This document shows positions 20,454-31,971 of a DNA stretch of 64,000 bases, piece after piece. Under the pieces are notes generated by a model. The model worked only from the letters and a program-made list of their open reading frames with translations. It searched no databases and was not told where the DNA came from. Origin of the DNA: Microbacterium elymi (GTDB taxonomy: Bacteria; Actinomycetota; Actinomycetes; Actinomycetales; Microbacteriaceae); contig NZ_CP091139.2 in NCBI RefSeq assembly GCF_021582895.2, forward strand, positions 3,410,001 through 3,474,000. The letters are read 5' to 3'. Position 1 is the stretch's first letter. The number at the start of each line of letters is the position of its first letter. The position numbers were made by a program, and so were the translations under genes.

Positions 20454-20857
20454 GCGAGCAGAAGGCCCCACGCGTGCGGCGGCGGCGCGGCGCGGCCGAG
20501 TCGCTCGGTCAGATCGTGCTGGTGTTCGAGTCGATCATCGTGTTCCTGGCCGGGCTGGCGGTGTTCGGACTGAAGGCGCTGCCGGATGCCGTCCCGGACT
20601 GGTGGGGGATCGTGGGCGGTGCGGTGGTCGCGGTGGCGATGCTGGTGGTCAGCGGCCTGCTCCGGCACCGGTGGGGCATCGTGCTCGGATGGGCGCTGCA
20701 GGTCCTGGTCGCCCTCGCCGCGTTCCTGGTGCCCGCGATCGGACTGGTCGCCGTGATTTTCGGCGCGATGTGGGCGTATGCCACGATCAAGGGGGCATCC
20801 CTGGACCGGCGCAACGCGCGACTTCAGGCACAAGCGGAATCTGCGAATGGAGAATGA
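20450..20857 (+). CDS. DUF4233 membrane protein
   Basis: About 135 residues from GTG 20450, which overlaps the folC stop as GTGA; ATG 20441 in the same frame is the alternative. After a basic N-terminus (RVRRRRGAAESLGQ) there are four hydrophobic helices: IVLVFESIIVFLAGLAVFGLKAL, IVGGAVVAVAMLVVSGLL, GIVLGWALQVLVALAAFLV and IGLVAVIFGAMWAYATI. It is the DUF4233 family, found between folC and ndk across Actinobacteria. Function is unknown. Confidence 0.88.
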   Translation: MSEQKAPRVRRRRGAAESLGQIVLVFESIIVFLAGLAVFGLKALPDAVPDWWGIVGGAVVAVAMLVVSGLLRHRWGIVLGWALQVLVALAAFLVPAIGLVAVIFGAMWAYATIKGASLDRRNARLQAQAESANGE

Positions 20858-20858
20858 C

Positions 20859-21275
20859 ATGGCCACCGAAGAGACTCTCGTCCTGGTCAAGCCCGATGGC
20901 GTCGCGCGCGGCCTGACCGGCGAGATCCTCGCCCGGATCGAGGCGAAGGGCTATTCGCTGGTCGACCTGCGGCTGGTCGAGCCGGACCGGCAGCGCCTCG
21001 AGCGGCATTATGCCGAGCACGCCGGAAAGCCGTTCTACGAGCCGCTGCTGGAGTTCATGATGTCGGGCCCGTCGGTGGCGATCCGGGTCGCGGGGGAGCG
21101 CGTCATCGAGGGCTTCCGTTCGATCGCGGGCACCACCGACCCGACCACCGCCGCCCCCGGCACGATCCGCGGCGACCTCGGCCGTGATTGGGGCTGCCGG
21201 TCGCAGCAGAACCTCGTGCATGGATCGGATGCCCCGGAATCGGCCGCCCGCGAACTGTCGATCTGGTTCGGCTGA
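20859..21275 (+). CDS. ndk: Nucleoside diphosphate kinase
   Basis: Intact, 138 residues, the normal length. It transfers the gamma phosphate from ATP to nucleoside diphosphates through a phospho-histidine. The active-site His is His121 in NLVHGSD, followed by the conserved ESAARELSIWF; the N-terminus ETLVLVKPDGVARGL is also diagnostic. It starts one base after the DUF4233 stop, so ileS-folC-DUF4233-ndk is read as one operon. Confidence 0.98.
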   Translation: MATEETLVLVKPDGVARGLTGEILARIEAKGYSLVDLRLVEPDRQRLERHYAEHAGKPFYEPLLEFMMSGPSVAIRVAGERVIEGFRSIAGTTDPTTAAPGTIRGDLGRDWGCRSQQNLVHGSDAPESAARELSIWFG

Positions 21276-21278
21276 GAT

Positions 21279-21917
21279 TCAGGCCCAGCCGAGGCCGATC
21301 TGGATCGTGCGCCAGATGTTGGGCACGGCATCCAGTTCGATCTGGGCGAGGATGATCACGATTCCGTAGCCGACGATCGTCATCAGCGGCACCCAGGTCA
21401 TCAGTCGTCCCGCGACCCGGCGGCCACCGGCCGGCAGGGGCACCACGCCCGAGCGCAGGATGTGCACCGTGACGGCGAAGAACGACGGGATCGTCACCGC
21501 CCAGGTCACCATGCACCACGGGCACAGGGTGTGCAGGTTCGCCGCGAAGATGCTCTGGCCGATGAGCCAGGCCACGAATGAGATCGCGAACACGAATCCC
21601 ACCCAGAACAGCCACCAGAACCAGTTCGCGAAGCGCGCGCCGGCCAGGATCGCCATCCCGACGACGATGGGCGCCACCCAGCAGGCCAGGCCGATGATCG
21701 GGTTCGGGAACCCGAACACGCTGCCCTGCGGCGAGTCGAGATTCGCGCCGCACTGGACCAGGACGCTGAAGTCGCACGCGGCCTTGGAACCGGGGTTCTC
21801 CAGGAGCAGGAACTTCTCGACGGTGAGCTGGAAAGCCGCCCACCACCCGATCACGCCGGCGGTGATGAGCCAGATGGCCAGGCCCTTCGGGTGGGTGTGC
21901 GTCTGCGTCTGGGGCAT
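21279..21917 (-). CDS. Vitamin K epoxide reductase family protein
   Basis: Intact, 212 residues, with about five membrane helices. VKOR-family proteins reoxidise a DsbA-like partner with quinone as electron acceptor, supporting disulfide formation outside the membrane. The redox motif CPWC is at Cys132 and Cys135 (LHTLCPWCMVTW), and the loop cysteine pair is Cys48 and Cys56 (SKAACDFSVLVQCGAN), a standard bacterial arrangement. It converges with ndk, only 3 bases apart. The DsbA-like partner is not in this window. Confidence 0.93.
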   Translation of the reverse strand: MPQTQTHTHPKGLAIWLITAGVIGWWAAFQLTVEKFLLLENPGSKAACDFSVLVQCGANLDSPQGSVFGFPNPIIGLACWVAPIVVGMAILAGARFANWFWWLFWVGFVFAISFVAWLIGQSIFAANLHTLCPWCMVTWAVTIPSFFAVTVHILRSGVVPLPAGGRRVAGRLMTWVPLMTIVGYGIVIILAQIELDAVPNIWRTIQIGLGWA

Positions 21918-22219
21918 GGCTCGGATTATGGCATCAGCCGCTATGGGCCGCGCACGGGACAGGCCGGGACAAACCCCGTCCGGGCGCGCTTTGGCACATT
22001 CGCCGCCCGTAGTGCGATAATGGGTCCAGATGCACATCACGGCCGCGCCGTGAGCCGCATCGCGAAGACTTCGGGCGATGAACGCCCTTCGCAGTCAGAG
22101 CCGAGAGCCTGCTGCAGACCGAGTGAGTTCGCGGCCCCGCCCCGTACCGGAAGGGCACAGGCGGCGCCGCACGAGATTTCGTCGGGTGACGCGCGGTGTC
22201 ACCCGCAGGGAGTACGCCG
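21918..22219. promoter_or_regulatory. Intergenic region and probable promoter of the RNase E/G gene
   Basis: About 300 bases between divergent genes. TTGGCA (21991-21996) and GATAAT (22016-22021) are 19 bases apart, and TGC directly before GATAAT resembles an extended -10. This leaves a leader of almost 200 bases before GTG 22220. RNase E messages in other bacteria are autoregulated through long leaders; that is only suggested here. Confidence 0.5.
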
Positions 22220-24551
22220 GTGACGGTCGATGAGAACAACGAAGCCCATGACAGCCAGACGGATCCGGAGACGGCTCCCGAGCTGAGCGTCGCGGCGGAA
22301 GCGACGGGGGAACCGGACACGGCCGTGGAGCCGGAGGTGGCTGTGGAGCCCGACGTGGCTGCCGGAGCCCGACGTGGCTGCCGAGGTGGCTGCGGCGGAG
22401 GAGGCCGCGGCAGTGGATGAAACGCCGGCGGCAGTGGATGACGCGCCCGCGGCGACCGCAGACGCGCCGGAGGCGCTGTCGGTGACGCAGGACGAGCCTG
22501 CGGCGACCGCAGAGCCGGACGCGCCGGCCGAGGCATCCGCGCCGGAGAAGCCCGCGATCCCCACGGCGATCAGTCTCGGCTCGCTGCCGAGACGTTCGTA
22601 TCGGCGGTCTCGACCGAGCTCAACTTCTACGCCCCCGAGATCACGCTGCCGCCGCTGCCGCCGGAGCCGCAGCCGGCGCAGGAGCCCAGCGGTTCGCGTC
22701 GCCGCAACCGGCGCCGCGGTGAGCCGCGGGACGGCGACGACCAGCCGAACCCGCGGGAGCGCACCGTCGAGGCGATCACCGAGCCGCAGCGGATCAAGGG
22801 CTCCACGCGCCTGGAGGCCAAGAAGCAGCGCCGCCGCGACGGACGTGAGGCGGGGCGCCGGCGTCCGGTCGTGACCGAGGCCGAGTTCCTGGCCCGGCGC
22901 GAGTCGGTCGACCGCGAGATGATCGTCCGCTCCAAGAACGGCCGCATCCAGATCGGCGTGCTCGAAGACAAGGTGCTCGCGGAGCATTACGTCGCCCGCA
23001 GCCAGGACGCGTCGCTGATCGGAAACGTGTACCTCGGCCGGGTGCAGAACGTGCTGCCCAGCATGGAGGCCGCGTTCGTGGACATCGGCCGCGGTCGCAA
23101 CGCCGTGCTGTACTCCGGCGAGGTGGACTGGGATGCCGTCGAGACGGGCAACCAGCCGCGGCGCATCGAGCTCGCGCTGAAGTCCGGCGACCGCGTCCTC
23201 GTGCAGGTCACGAAGGATCCGGTCGGCCACAAGGGCGCCCGGCTGACCAGCCAGATCTCGCTGCCCGGGCGCTACCTGGTGTACGTGCCGGGCGGCGCGA
23301 TGAACGGGATCTCGCGCAAGCTTCCCGACACCGAGCGCGCGCGGCTCAAGCGCATCCTCAAGGAGGTGCTGCCCGAGTCGTCCGGCGTCATCGTGCGCAC
23401 CGCCGCGGAAGGCGCCACCGAGGAGCAGCTGACCCGCGACGTGCAGCGGCTGACCGCGCAGTGGGAGCACATCAACAAGGTGCTCGAGACGACGCAGGCG
23501 CCGACGCTGCTGCACTCCGAGCCCGATCTGCTCGTCAAGATCGTGCGGGACGTGTTCAACGAGGACTTCTCCAAGATGCTGATCCAGGGCGAAGAGGCGC
23601 AGCGCACCATCTTCGGCTACCTGGAGGCTGTCGCCCCCGACCTGGTGGAGCGGGTGGAGCGGCACGAGGGGGACGGCGACCCGTTCGACGAGTTCCGCAT
23701 CACCGAGCAGATCGAGAAGGCCCTGGACCGCAAGGTGTGGCTGCCCTCGGGCGGCTCGCTGGTCATCGACCGCACCGAGGCGATGACGGTGATCGACGTG
23801 AACACCGGGAAGTTCGTCGGCACCGGCGGCAACCTGGAGGAGACCGTCACCAAGAACAACCTCGAGGCCGCTGAGGAGATCGTCCGTCAGCTGCGGCTTG
23901 CGCGACATCGGCGGCATCATCGTGGTCGACTTCATCGACATGGTGCTCGAGTCCAACCGCGACCTGGTGCTGCGGCGCCTGATCGAGTGTCTGAGCCGTG
24001 ATCGCACGAAGCACCAGGTGGCCGAGGTCACCTCGCTCGGGCTCGTCCAGATGACGCGGAAGAAGATCGGGCTGGGCCTGGTGGAGACCTTCAGCGAGCC
24101 GTGCGAGGTCTGCGCGGGGCGGGGGATCATCATCCACCACGACCCGGTGGTCAAGCACCGCTCGTCCTCCAACGGCGGCGGTTCGCGGCGATCGCGCCCG
24201 AGCAGCGTGCCGACCACGACGCCGGCCGGCGGCACGCATGTGATCACCGAGAGCGCGAAATCCGCGCTGGCGCAGATCGCGGCATCCACGATCCACCACG
24301 GCGAGGGCGAAGAGCCGCTCGCGGACGAGGCGGCCGCCTCCGAACCCGTGGCGCCGGAGCGTCCCAAGAAGCGGAAGAAGCGCAAGGAGAAGGACGGCAA
24401 GGGCGCGCACGAGCCCAAGACCGAGCGCGACCTGCTGCTGGACTCGGTGCTCGAAGCGCTCCCGGAGCCGAAGGCCCCCGGGCAGGGCCGTTCCCGGCGC
24501 CGGGTGACGACGGCGGCGCTCACCGGAACGCCCATCTCCACTCAGGAGTAG
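22220..24551 (+). CDS. rne: Ribonuclease E/G, three frameshifts
   Basis: Endoribonuclease of mRNA decay and rRNA/tRNA processing. GTG 22220 is taken as the start. An acidic Ala/Glu/Pro-rich N-terminal extension of about 150 residues leads to a basic patch (GSRRRNRRRG) and the S1 RNA-binding domain NVYLGRVQNVLPSMEAAFVDIG. The catalytic DNase-I-like region has VIDVNTGKFVG and, after a frame change, IGGIIVVDFIDM; the Zn-link is CEVCAGRG. Frame changes are needed near 22372, 22578 and 23897 (CGGCTTGCG). The C-terminal tail ends at 24551. Corrected length is about 777 residues, in the range of actinobacterial RNase E/G. Confidence 0.94.
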
Positions 24552-24552
24552 G

Positions 24553-24819
24553 TCAGTACCGGTCGCGCGCCCGCACCCGCAGTCCCGAGGCGATCAGGCG
24601 GCGCACCAGTTCGTGGCCGTCCACGGGCCGGGCGCCCGCCTGGACCAGCCGCGCGTGCGACTCCTCCGGGACGTCGTAATGGTCCAGATCGAACGCGCGA
24701 CGAGGGATGCCGTTGGCCTGGGCGAACGCGTGCAGCTCGTCCAGCGAGCGGTCGCTGACCAGGTGCGACCACAGTCGTCCGTGCGCGGGCCAGCGCGGGT
24801 CGTCGATCAGGATCGTCAC
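24553..24819 (-). CDS. DUF4031 domain protein
   Basis: About 88 residues starting at GTG 24819 (VTILIDDPRWPAHGRLWSHL). The pattern DDPRWP..G..WSHLVSD..LDELH.FA...G.PRRAFD.DHYDVPE is the DUF4031 family, widespread in Actinobacteria beside rne/rplU. Function is unknown. It ends 2 bases past the convergent rne stop. Confidence 0.88.
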   Translation of the reverse strand: MTILIDDPRWPAHGRLWSHLVSDRSLDELHAFAQANGIPRRAFDLDHYDVPEESHARLVQAGARPVDGHELVRRLIASGLRVRARDRY

Positions 24820-24855
24820 CCGATCGATCCTACGGGCGCCGCCCGCGGGGTGCTT

Positions 24856-24884
24856 TTGCCAGGGGGCGCGGCATCCGGTAAAGT
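24856..24884 (+). promoter_or_regulatory. Housekeeping-type promoter of rplU-rpmA
   Basis: TTGCCA (24856-24861) and TAAAGT (24879-24884) are separated by exactly 17 bases, a strong SigA-like promoter. The transcript would have a leader of about 180 bases before rplU. Confidence 0.75.
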
Positions 24885-24997
24885 AGATCCTTGGTGCGCC
24901 CCGTCGTGCCGCCGTCAAGGCGTGCGTCGACCGGCGCGGCCGTCGGCCGGCCGTGAAGCACCGTGACTTCATCTTTCCCAAGAGCGCTGCTCGCAAG

Positions 24998-25031
24998 AGA
25001 GCAGAGTCTCGAAAAGAGCAGAGTCTCGAAA
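24998..25031 (+). repeat. Perfect 17-bp tandem duplication in the L21 leader
   Basis: AGAGCAGAGTCTCGAAA occurs at 24998-25014 and again at 25015-25031 without a change, inside the rplU leader about 40 bases before the start codon. Confidence 0.85.
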
Positions 25032-25072
25032 GACAACCGGAGCCGTGCGCTCCCAGACGAAACAGGTGTGAA

Positions 25073-25381
25073 GTGGTTTACGCAGTTGTGCGCGCCGGTG
25101 GCCGGCAGGAGAAGGTCGAGGTCGGCACCATCGTCGTCCTCGACCGCCAGAAGGCCAAGATCGGCGAGACCCTCGAACTGCCCGCCGTGCTCCTGGTCGA
25201 CGGCGACGCCGTCACCAGCGACACCGCGAAGCTCGCGAAGGTGACCGTGACCGCTGAGGTGCTCGGCGAGGAGCGCGGCCCGAAGATCGTGATCCAGAAG
25301 TTCAAGAACAAGACCGGCTACAAGAAGCGCCAGGGGCACCGTCAGGACCTCACGCGCGTCAAGGTCACCGGAATCAAGTAA
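25073..25381 (+). CDS. rplU: Ribosomal protein bL21
   Basis: Intact, 102 residues from GTG 25073 ([15 protein letters not shown]), the normal length. The C-terminal segment [20 protein letters not shown] is the L21 signature. L21 binds 23S rRNA in the large subunit. It is followed by rpmA after 19 bases with an AGAGGAGACG ribosome binding site, the usual pair. Confidence 0.97.
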   Translation: MVYAVVRAGGRQEKVEVGTIVVLDRQKAKIGETLELPAVLLVDGDAVTSDTAKLAKVTVTAEVLGEERGPKIVIQKFKNKTGYKKRQGHRQDLTRVKVTGIK

Positions 25382-25400
25382 GGCCAGAGGAGACGCACAG

Positions 25401-25658
25401 ATGGCACACAAGAAGGGCGCAAGCTCCACCCGCAACGGCCGCGACTCCAACGCCCAGCGCCTCGGCGTGAAGCGCTTCGGCGGTCAGGCCGTGGGCGCCG
25501 GCGAGATCATCGTCCGCCAGCGCGGCACCCATTTCCACCCCGGCGTGAACGTCGGCCGCGGCGGTGACGACACGCTGTTCGCGCTGTCGGCCGGCGCCGT
25601 CCAGTTCGGCACCAAGGGCGGCCGCAAGGTCGTCAACATCGTCGCTGCCGCGGAGTGA
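25401..25658 (+). CDS. rpmA: Ribosomal protein bL27
   Basis: Intact, 85 residues. [28 protein letters not shown] is the characteristic N-terminus that reaches toward the peptidyl-transferase centre, followed by [17 protein letters not shown]. No cleavable extension precedes AHKKG, unlike in Firmicutes. It is the second gene of the rplU transcript and ends before a strong terminator. Confidence 0.98.
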   Translation: MAHKKGASSTRNGRDSNAQRLGVKRFGGQAVGAGEIIVRQRGTHFHPGVNVGRGGDDTLFALSAGAVQFGTKGGRKVVNIVAAAE

Positions 25659-25680
25659 TCCCGGCCGCATGCGGCATCAT

Positions 25681-27248
<1,568 letters not shown>

Positions 27249-27252
<4 letters not shown>

Positions 27253-28116
27253 CAGCGGTGGATCGGAAGGCGCTGCCGGGTGTGCGGCGCCTCGTCGTGA
27301 AGGTCGGCTCGTCATCGGTGAGCGGTGACCGGGCCGGCAGCATCCCCCGCTGGTGTCCGCCCTCGCGGCCGCGCACGCCCGCGGCACCGAGGTCGTGCTC
27401 GTCTCATCCGGCGCGATCGCCATCGGGATGCCGTACCTGCGAGCTGGAGACCCGCCCGTCCGACCTGGCGACCCAGCAGGCGGCGGCGGCGGTCGGGCAG
27501 AATGTGCTGATCTACCGCTACCAGGCCGCGCTGCGCGAGTTCGGCATCGTGGCCGGCCAGGTGCTGCTGACCGCCGGCGACCTGGAGAACCGCGTGCACC
27601 GGTCGAACGCCCGGCGTGCGATGGAGCGCCTGCTCGCGCTTGCGCATCCTGCCCATCGTGAACGAGAACGACACTGTGGCCACGCACGAGATCCGCTTCG
27701 GCGACAACGATCGGCTCGCGGCCCTGGTGGCCCGGCTGATCCGCGCCGACGCGCTCGTGCTGCTCAGTGACATCGACTGCCTGTACACGGCGCCCCCGGA
27801 ACAGCCCTCGGCGCGGCCGATCGAGCGGGTCGCGTTCGGCGAGGATCTGGGCGCCTTCGAGTTCGGCTCGGTCGTGGTCAACAGCGTCGGCACCGGGGGA
27901 GCGGCCACCAAGGTCTCGGCGGCCCGGCTGGCCGCGTCATTCGGGATCGGGACGCTGGTCACCAGCGCCGATCTGGTGGCACAGGCGCTGTCCGGCGAGG
28001 CGGTGGGCACCTGGTTCGACCCCAATCCCGCGCCCGTGGAATCGACGCTCACCGGCGCCCTGCACCTGGCGTCACAAACGGCCGCGGCCGGGGCCGGCGC
28101 ATCGCCCGCTGGATAG
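27249..28116 (+). CDS. proB: Glutamate 5-kinase, short form, three frameshifts
   Basis: First step of proline synthesis, phosphorylating glutamate. Amino-acid-kinase motifs visible are [10 protein letters not shown] near the start, [35 protein letters not shown] and [13 protein letters not shown]. Frame changes are needed near 27346, 27440 (CTGCGAGCTG for CTGCAGCTG) and 27650 (GCGCTTGCG). The corrected protein is only about 289 residues and stops soon after [21 protein letters not shown], so the C-terminal PUA domain of longer homologues is absent. It overlaps obg by 4 bases and is 9 bases from proA. Confidence 0.93.
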
Positions 28117-28125
28117 ACTGAGCCG

Positions 28126-29387
28126 ATGACCCCGCCTGCTGCCACCGCCCGCGAGCGGATGCTGCGCGCCCAGGCCGCGTCCCGCTCGGTGGGGCTGCTG
28201 GATGACGCTGGGAAGCGGGATGCGCTGCTGGCCGTGGCGGACGCCGTCGAGGCGGCGGCGGACCAGATCGTGGCCGCCAACCGCGAGGATCTCGCCGCCG
28301 GTGCGGCCGGCGGCCTCTCCGATGCACTCCAGGACCGCCTGCGGCTGGACGCGGCTCGGGTCGCCGCGCTGGCGGCGGCCGTGCGCGAGGTCGCCGTGCT
28401 CCCGGATCCGGTCGGTCGCGTGCTGGACGAGCGGACGCTGCCGGGCGGAGTCCGGCTTGCAGAAGGTGTCGGTGCCGTTCGGGGTGGTCGGTGCGATCTA
28501 CGAAGCGCGGCCGAACGTGACGGTAGACATCGCCGCGCTCGCGCTTGCGCTCGGGCAACGCGGTGGTCCTCCGCGGCGGCACCGCGGCGCTTGCGCACGA
28601 ACGCCGCACTCGTGGCGACCATCCGCGACGCGCTGGATGCCGCGGGAGTGGATCCCGAGGCCGTGCAGACCGTCGACGACTTCGGGCGGGACGGGGCGCG
28701 CGAGCTGATGCAGGCGCGCGGGATCGTGGACGTGCTGGTGCCCGCGGCAGCGCGGAGCTGATCGAGACGGTCGTGACCGAGTCATCCGTCCCGGTGATCG
28801 AGACCGGGGCCGGCGTCGTGCACATCGTCCTGGACGAGACCGCACCGCTGGACTGGGCGCGCGACATCGTCGTGAACGCCAAGGTGCAGCGGCCGAGCGT
28901 GTGCAACGCCGTCGAGACGGTGCTCGTGCATCGGGCCGCCGCACCGCGACTGGTCGGCCCGGTCGTGACCGCGCTGCAGGAATCCGGTGTCACCGTGCAC
29001 GGCGACGCGGACGTCGCGGCCCTCGCATCCGATGTCGTGCCGGCCGATGAGGCCGATTGGGCTCAGGAGCACCTGAGCCTGGACCTGTCGATGCGGGTGG
29101 TCGACGATCTGGATGCCGCGCTCGCGCACATCCGCCGGTACTCGACACACCACACCGAGTCGATCATCACCATGGACGACGCGAACGCCGAGCGCTTCCT
29201 CGCCGAGGTCGATTCGGCGGTGGTGATGGCGAACGCCTCGACCCGGTTCACCGACGGCGGCGAGTTCGGGTTCGGCGCCGAGGTCGGCATCTCGACGCAG
29301 AAGCTGCATGCCCGCGGGCCGATGGGACTGGCGGAGCTGACCAGCACCAAGTGGCTCGCGCGCGGTGCCGGGCAGGTCCGCGGCTGA
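28126..29387 (+). CDS. proA: Glutamate-5-semialdehyde dehydrogenase (gamma-glutamyl phosphate reductase), four frameshifts
   Basis: Second step of proline synthesis, reducing glutamyl phosphate with NADPH. It belongs to the aldehyde dehydrogenase superfamily. The segment VSVPFGVVGAIYEARPNVT is diagnostic, the catalytic Cys is in QRPSVCNAVETVLVH, and the C-terminal part has TDGGEFGFGAEVGISTQKLHARGPMGL. Frame changes are needed near 28458, 28550 and 28593 (all GCTTGC where GCTGC is expected) and near 28747. Corrected length is about 419 residues. It follows proB after 9 bases. Confidence 0.95.
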
Positions 29388-29477
29388 GCGCCTAGACTGG
29401 GGTGCGGTGCGCGCGCCGCCGTGGCTGTGCACCCTGCTGACCGTGTGGATGCTGCCCACCCCGTGAACGGAGTCCCG

Positions 29478-29702
29478 ATGACCTTCGCCTCGTTGATCGC
29501 CCTCGCTGCCGAAGAGGCCGAGCATTCCGGCAACGTCATGCTCGAGACCGTCTGGTACCCGATCGTGGCGCTCGTGGTGTTCGCCTTCCTCGGCCTGGTC
29601 ACCCTGTCGTACAAGAACGTGTCCAACCGGCACGCGCACAAGGCGGCGGCCTACGCCGAGGAGCACGCGGCAGACCTGCAGCAGACAGGACACGGCCACT
29701 AG
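29478..29702 (+). CDS. Small single-pass membrane protein
   Basis: 74 residues with one strong membrane helix ([21 protein letters not shown]) preceded by an acidic N-terminus and followed by a basic, His-rich tail ([25 protein letters not shown]). It resembles short conserved actinobacterial proteins found between proA and nadD. No function is known. It is 8 bases from nadD, so probably co-transcribed. Confidence 0.75.
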   Translation: MTFASLIALAAEEAEHSGNVMLETVWYPIVALVVFAFLGLVTLSYKNVSNRHAHKAAAYAEEHAADLQQTGHGH

Positions 29703-29710
29703 GCCCACGC

Positions 29711-30307
29711 ATGTCGGCGACGCGAGCGCTCCGCATCGGGGTGATGGGCGGCACTTTCGACCCGATCCACAACGGACACCTGGTCGCGGCATCCGAGGTC
29801 GCCGAGTCGTTCGGGCTGGACGAGGTCGTGTTCGTGCCCACCGGCCGCCCCTGGCAGAAGCACGAGGTCAGCCCGAGCGAGCACCGGTACCTGATGACCG
29901 TGATCGCCACGGCATCCAACCCGCAGTTCACCGTGAGCCGGGTCGACATCGACCGCAGCGGTCCGACGTACACGATCGACACCCTGCGGGAGCTGCAGAC
30001 GCAGCGCCCCGGTGCCGAGCTGTTCTTCATCTCGGGCGCCGACGCCGTAGCGCAAATTCTCAGTTGGAGGGACCATGATGAGTTGTGGGATCTCGCCCAT
30101 TTCGTCGCGGTCTCAAGGCCTGGACATGTCCTGAACACGGACGGCCTCCCGAGCAGCGGCGTGAGCCAATTGGAGATCCCCGCGTTGGCGATCTCATCGA
30201 CGGACTGTCGAGAGCGCGTGCGCGAGGGCCATCCCGTGTGGTACCTCGTGCCCGACGGGGTCGTCCAGTACATTGCGAAGTATCATCTTTATCGGAGCAA
30301 GGCATGA
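29711..30307 (+). CDS. nadD: Nicotinate-nucleotide adenylyltransferase
   Basis: Intact, 198 residues. It adenylates nicotinate mononucleotide in NAD synthesis. The nucleotidyltransferase signature [15 protein letters not shown] lies at about residues 13-27, the second motif is [24 protein letters not shown] near the C-terminus, and the middle has [14 protein letters not shown]. Its stop overlaps the next start (ATGA at 30304). Confidence 0.96.
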   Translation: MSATRALRIGVMGGTFDPIHNGHLVAASEVAESFGLDEVVFVPTGRPWQKHEVSPSEHRYLMTVIATASNPQFTVSRVDIDRSGPTYTIDTLRELQTQRPGAELFFISGADAVAQILSWRDHDELWDLAHFVAVSRPGHVLNTDGLPSSGVSQLEIPALAISSTDCRERVREGHPVWYLVPDGVVQYIAKYHLYRSKA

Positions 30308-31395
30308 GCACACCCGATCAGCCGAGCACCCCGCCGCTGACTCGAAAGGCTGCGTGAGCCTGCGGAACACCGGCGCGACCCCGGTGGTCGTACCCAACGG
30401 CGACCCCGAGGCGGCCGAGCCGCAGTCGGCCCCAGCGGCGACGCCGGAGACACCGGTCGCACCGGCGCCTCTGCCGCGTGCCGCCGTTCCGGTCGACGTG
30501 CACACGGCGCCCGTCCCGGATGCCGCCGTCGACCTCGGCGCCTCGCCGCTGACCCGGCGCCAGGCGCGCCAGCAGGAGCGCATCCGCACGGCATCCGTGC
30601 CGGTCATCACGCCTGATGTGTCCGCCTCGGCGGCATCGGTGCCGAGCGCCGTCACGGTGATCGACCCGTCGCCGGCGACGCCGGACGAGAAGACGGCGCC
30701 CGAGGCGAACGACCCCGCCGCCGAGCCGGAGGTCGCCGGACAGGCTGCACCTGTCGAGGACGCGGCGCCGGCGACGGATGCCGCGACCGACGCGCTTGCG
30801 CGAGCTGAACGCCGAGCCCGACGAGGATGTCCGGCCGGACGAGTCGCCCGCGGCGGCGGCGGAGCAGGCGCCTGAGCCCATCGCCGAGGAGCGGGCGGTT
30901 CTGAATCCGATGTTCGGGGCCGGGCTGCTGGCCGGCAAGGCCGACAAGGCCGAGTCGGCGTCGTCGTTCGAACAGCTGCTGGGCCGGGATGTCGACACCA
31001 CCGGATCCGTGTCCGCGCCCAGCGCGCTGATCATGTCGCACGCGTCGGCCGCCCCGCTGGTCGGACCGATCGGCGGGACCGGCGAGGTGCTGGTCACCGG
31101 CACATTCGCGCTGCCCGAGGGCCTCGGCTCGACCGGCCACGCGCTCGGGACCGCCGACGGCCGCGAGATCGACGCCGTACTGGTCGACGGCGAGCTGCCC
31201 GCGCACTCCTCGCCCACGCCGATCGCGGCCAGCGCCGCGGTCAGCACGATCAAGACGAGCCAGGACATCATCCAGCCGCCCACGCCGGAGAAGAGCGGCA
31301 GGCTGATGCTGACACTGGCGATCACGGCCGGGGTGCTCGCCCTGGCTCTGGTGGGAGTGCTCGTGTACGCGCTGGCGTCGGGGGTCATCTCGTGA
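30304..31395 (+). CDS. Low-complexity membrane-anchored hypothetical protein, frameshifted
   Basis: About 360 residues after correction. [15 protein letters not shown] starts in one frame; near 30345 the frame changes at a region that probably encodes KQLREL. Then follows a long Ala/Pro/Glu/Val-rich disordered stretch containing [18 protein letters not shown]. Another change near 30796 (GCGCTTGCG) leads to [22 protein letters not shown] and a single C-terminal membrane helix ([27 protein letters not shown]). This arrangement, with short RRQxR-type boxes in a disordered region, recurs in Microbacteriaceae between nadD and rsfS. Function is unknown. Confidence 0.7.
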
Positions 31396-31769
31396 CCGCG
31401 ACCGATCAGGCGCGAGAGATGCTGGCCATCGCCGCACGCGCCGCGCAGGACACCGGCGGCGAGGACCTGGTCGCGCTGGACGTGTCCGAGCCGCTGCCGC
31501 TGGTCGACATCTTCCTGGTGGTCTCGGGTCGCAGCGAGCGCAATGTCGCGGCGATCGCGGATGCCGTGGAGGACCAGCTGCTGGAGGCCGGTCACAAGCG
31601 CCTGCGGCGCGAAGGCCGGCACGAAGCACGATGGGTGCTCATCGACTTCGGCGACCTCGTCGTGCACGTCTTCCACGAGCAGGAGCGGGTGTACTACGGA
31701 CTGGAGCGGCTCTGGAAGGACTGCCCCACGGTGCCGATCGAGCAGGCGGAGCCTGCCCGCGCGGAGTGA
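31392..31769 (+). CDS. rsfS: Ribosomal silencing factor RsfS
   Basis: Intact, 125 residues, beginning at GTG 31392 within the previous stop (GTGA). It binds L14 and prevents subunit joining under starvation. Family features are the N-terminal LAIAARAAQDTGGEDLVALDVSE, FLVVSGRSERNVAAIADAVED and the C-terminal WVLIDFGDLVVHVFHEQERVYYGLERLW. nadD-(membrane protein)-rsfS is a common actinobacterial order. Confidence 0.95.
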   Translation: MTATDQAREMLAIAARAAQDTGGEDLVALDVSEPLPLVDIFLVVSGRSERNVAAIADAVEDQLLEAGHKRLRREGRHEARWVLIDFGDLVVHVFHEQERVYYGLERLWKDCPTVPIEQAEPARAE

Positions 31770-31843
31770 CCGGGTCGATTTCTCTCCGTCTGCCGGATGT
31801 AGTAATCTGAACGGGTTGCCCCGGCGGTTCCGGGGCCGAGTTC

Positions 31844-31920
31844 GGGCCTGTGGCGCAAGCTGGTAGCGCACCTGCATGGCATGCAGGGGGTCAGGGGTTC
31901 GAGTCCCCTCAGGTCCACCA
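31844..31920 (+). tRNA. tRNA-Ala (anticodon GGC)
   Basis: Cloverleaf with acceptor GGGCCTG / CAGGTCC (one G-T pair), D stem GCGC/GCGC, anticodon stem CCTGC/GCAGG around loop ATGGCAT (anticodon GGC) and T arm with GGTTCGAGTCC. The CCA end is encoded at 31918-31920. It marks the left edge of the accessory block. Confidence 0.97.
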
Positions 31921-31931
31921 AAAGTATCTTA

Positions 31932-31971
31932 CGGGAACACGCGACATCGGAAGATGTGACGGGTTCCCGTT
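31932..31971 (+). terminator. Terminator-like hairpin after tRNA-Ala
   Basis: ACGGGAAC (31932-31939) pairs with GTTCCCGT (31964-31971), and an inner stem ACATC-GGAA-GATGT extends the fold. It lies 11 bases after the tRNA. Confidence 0.65.

Noticed and set aside
22199..24541. Long minus-strand open frame of 780 codons opposite rne
   Set aside because: High-GC codon usage leaves antisense frames open. The product is low-complexity, shows no family features, and the plus strand encodes RNase E/G.
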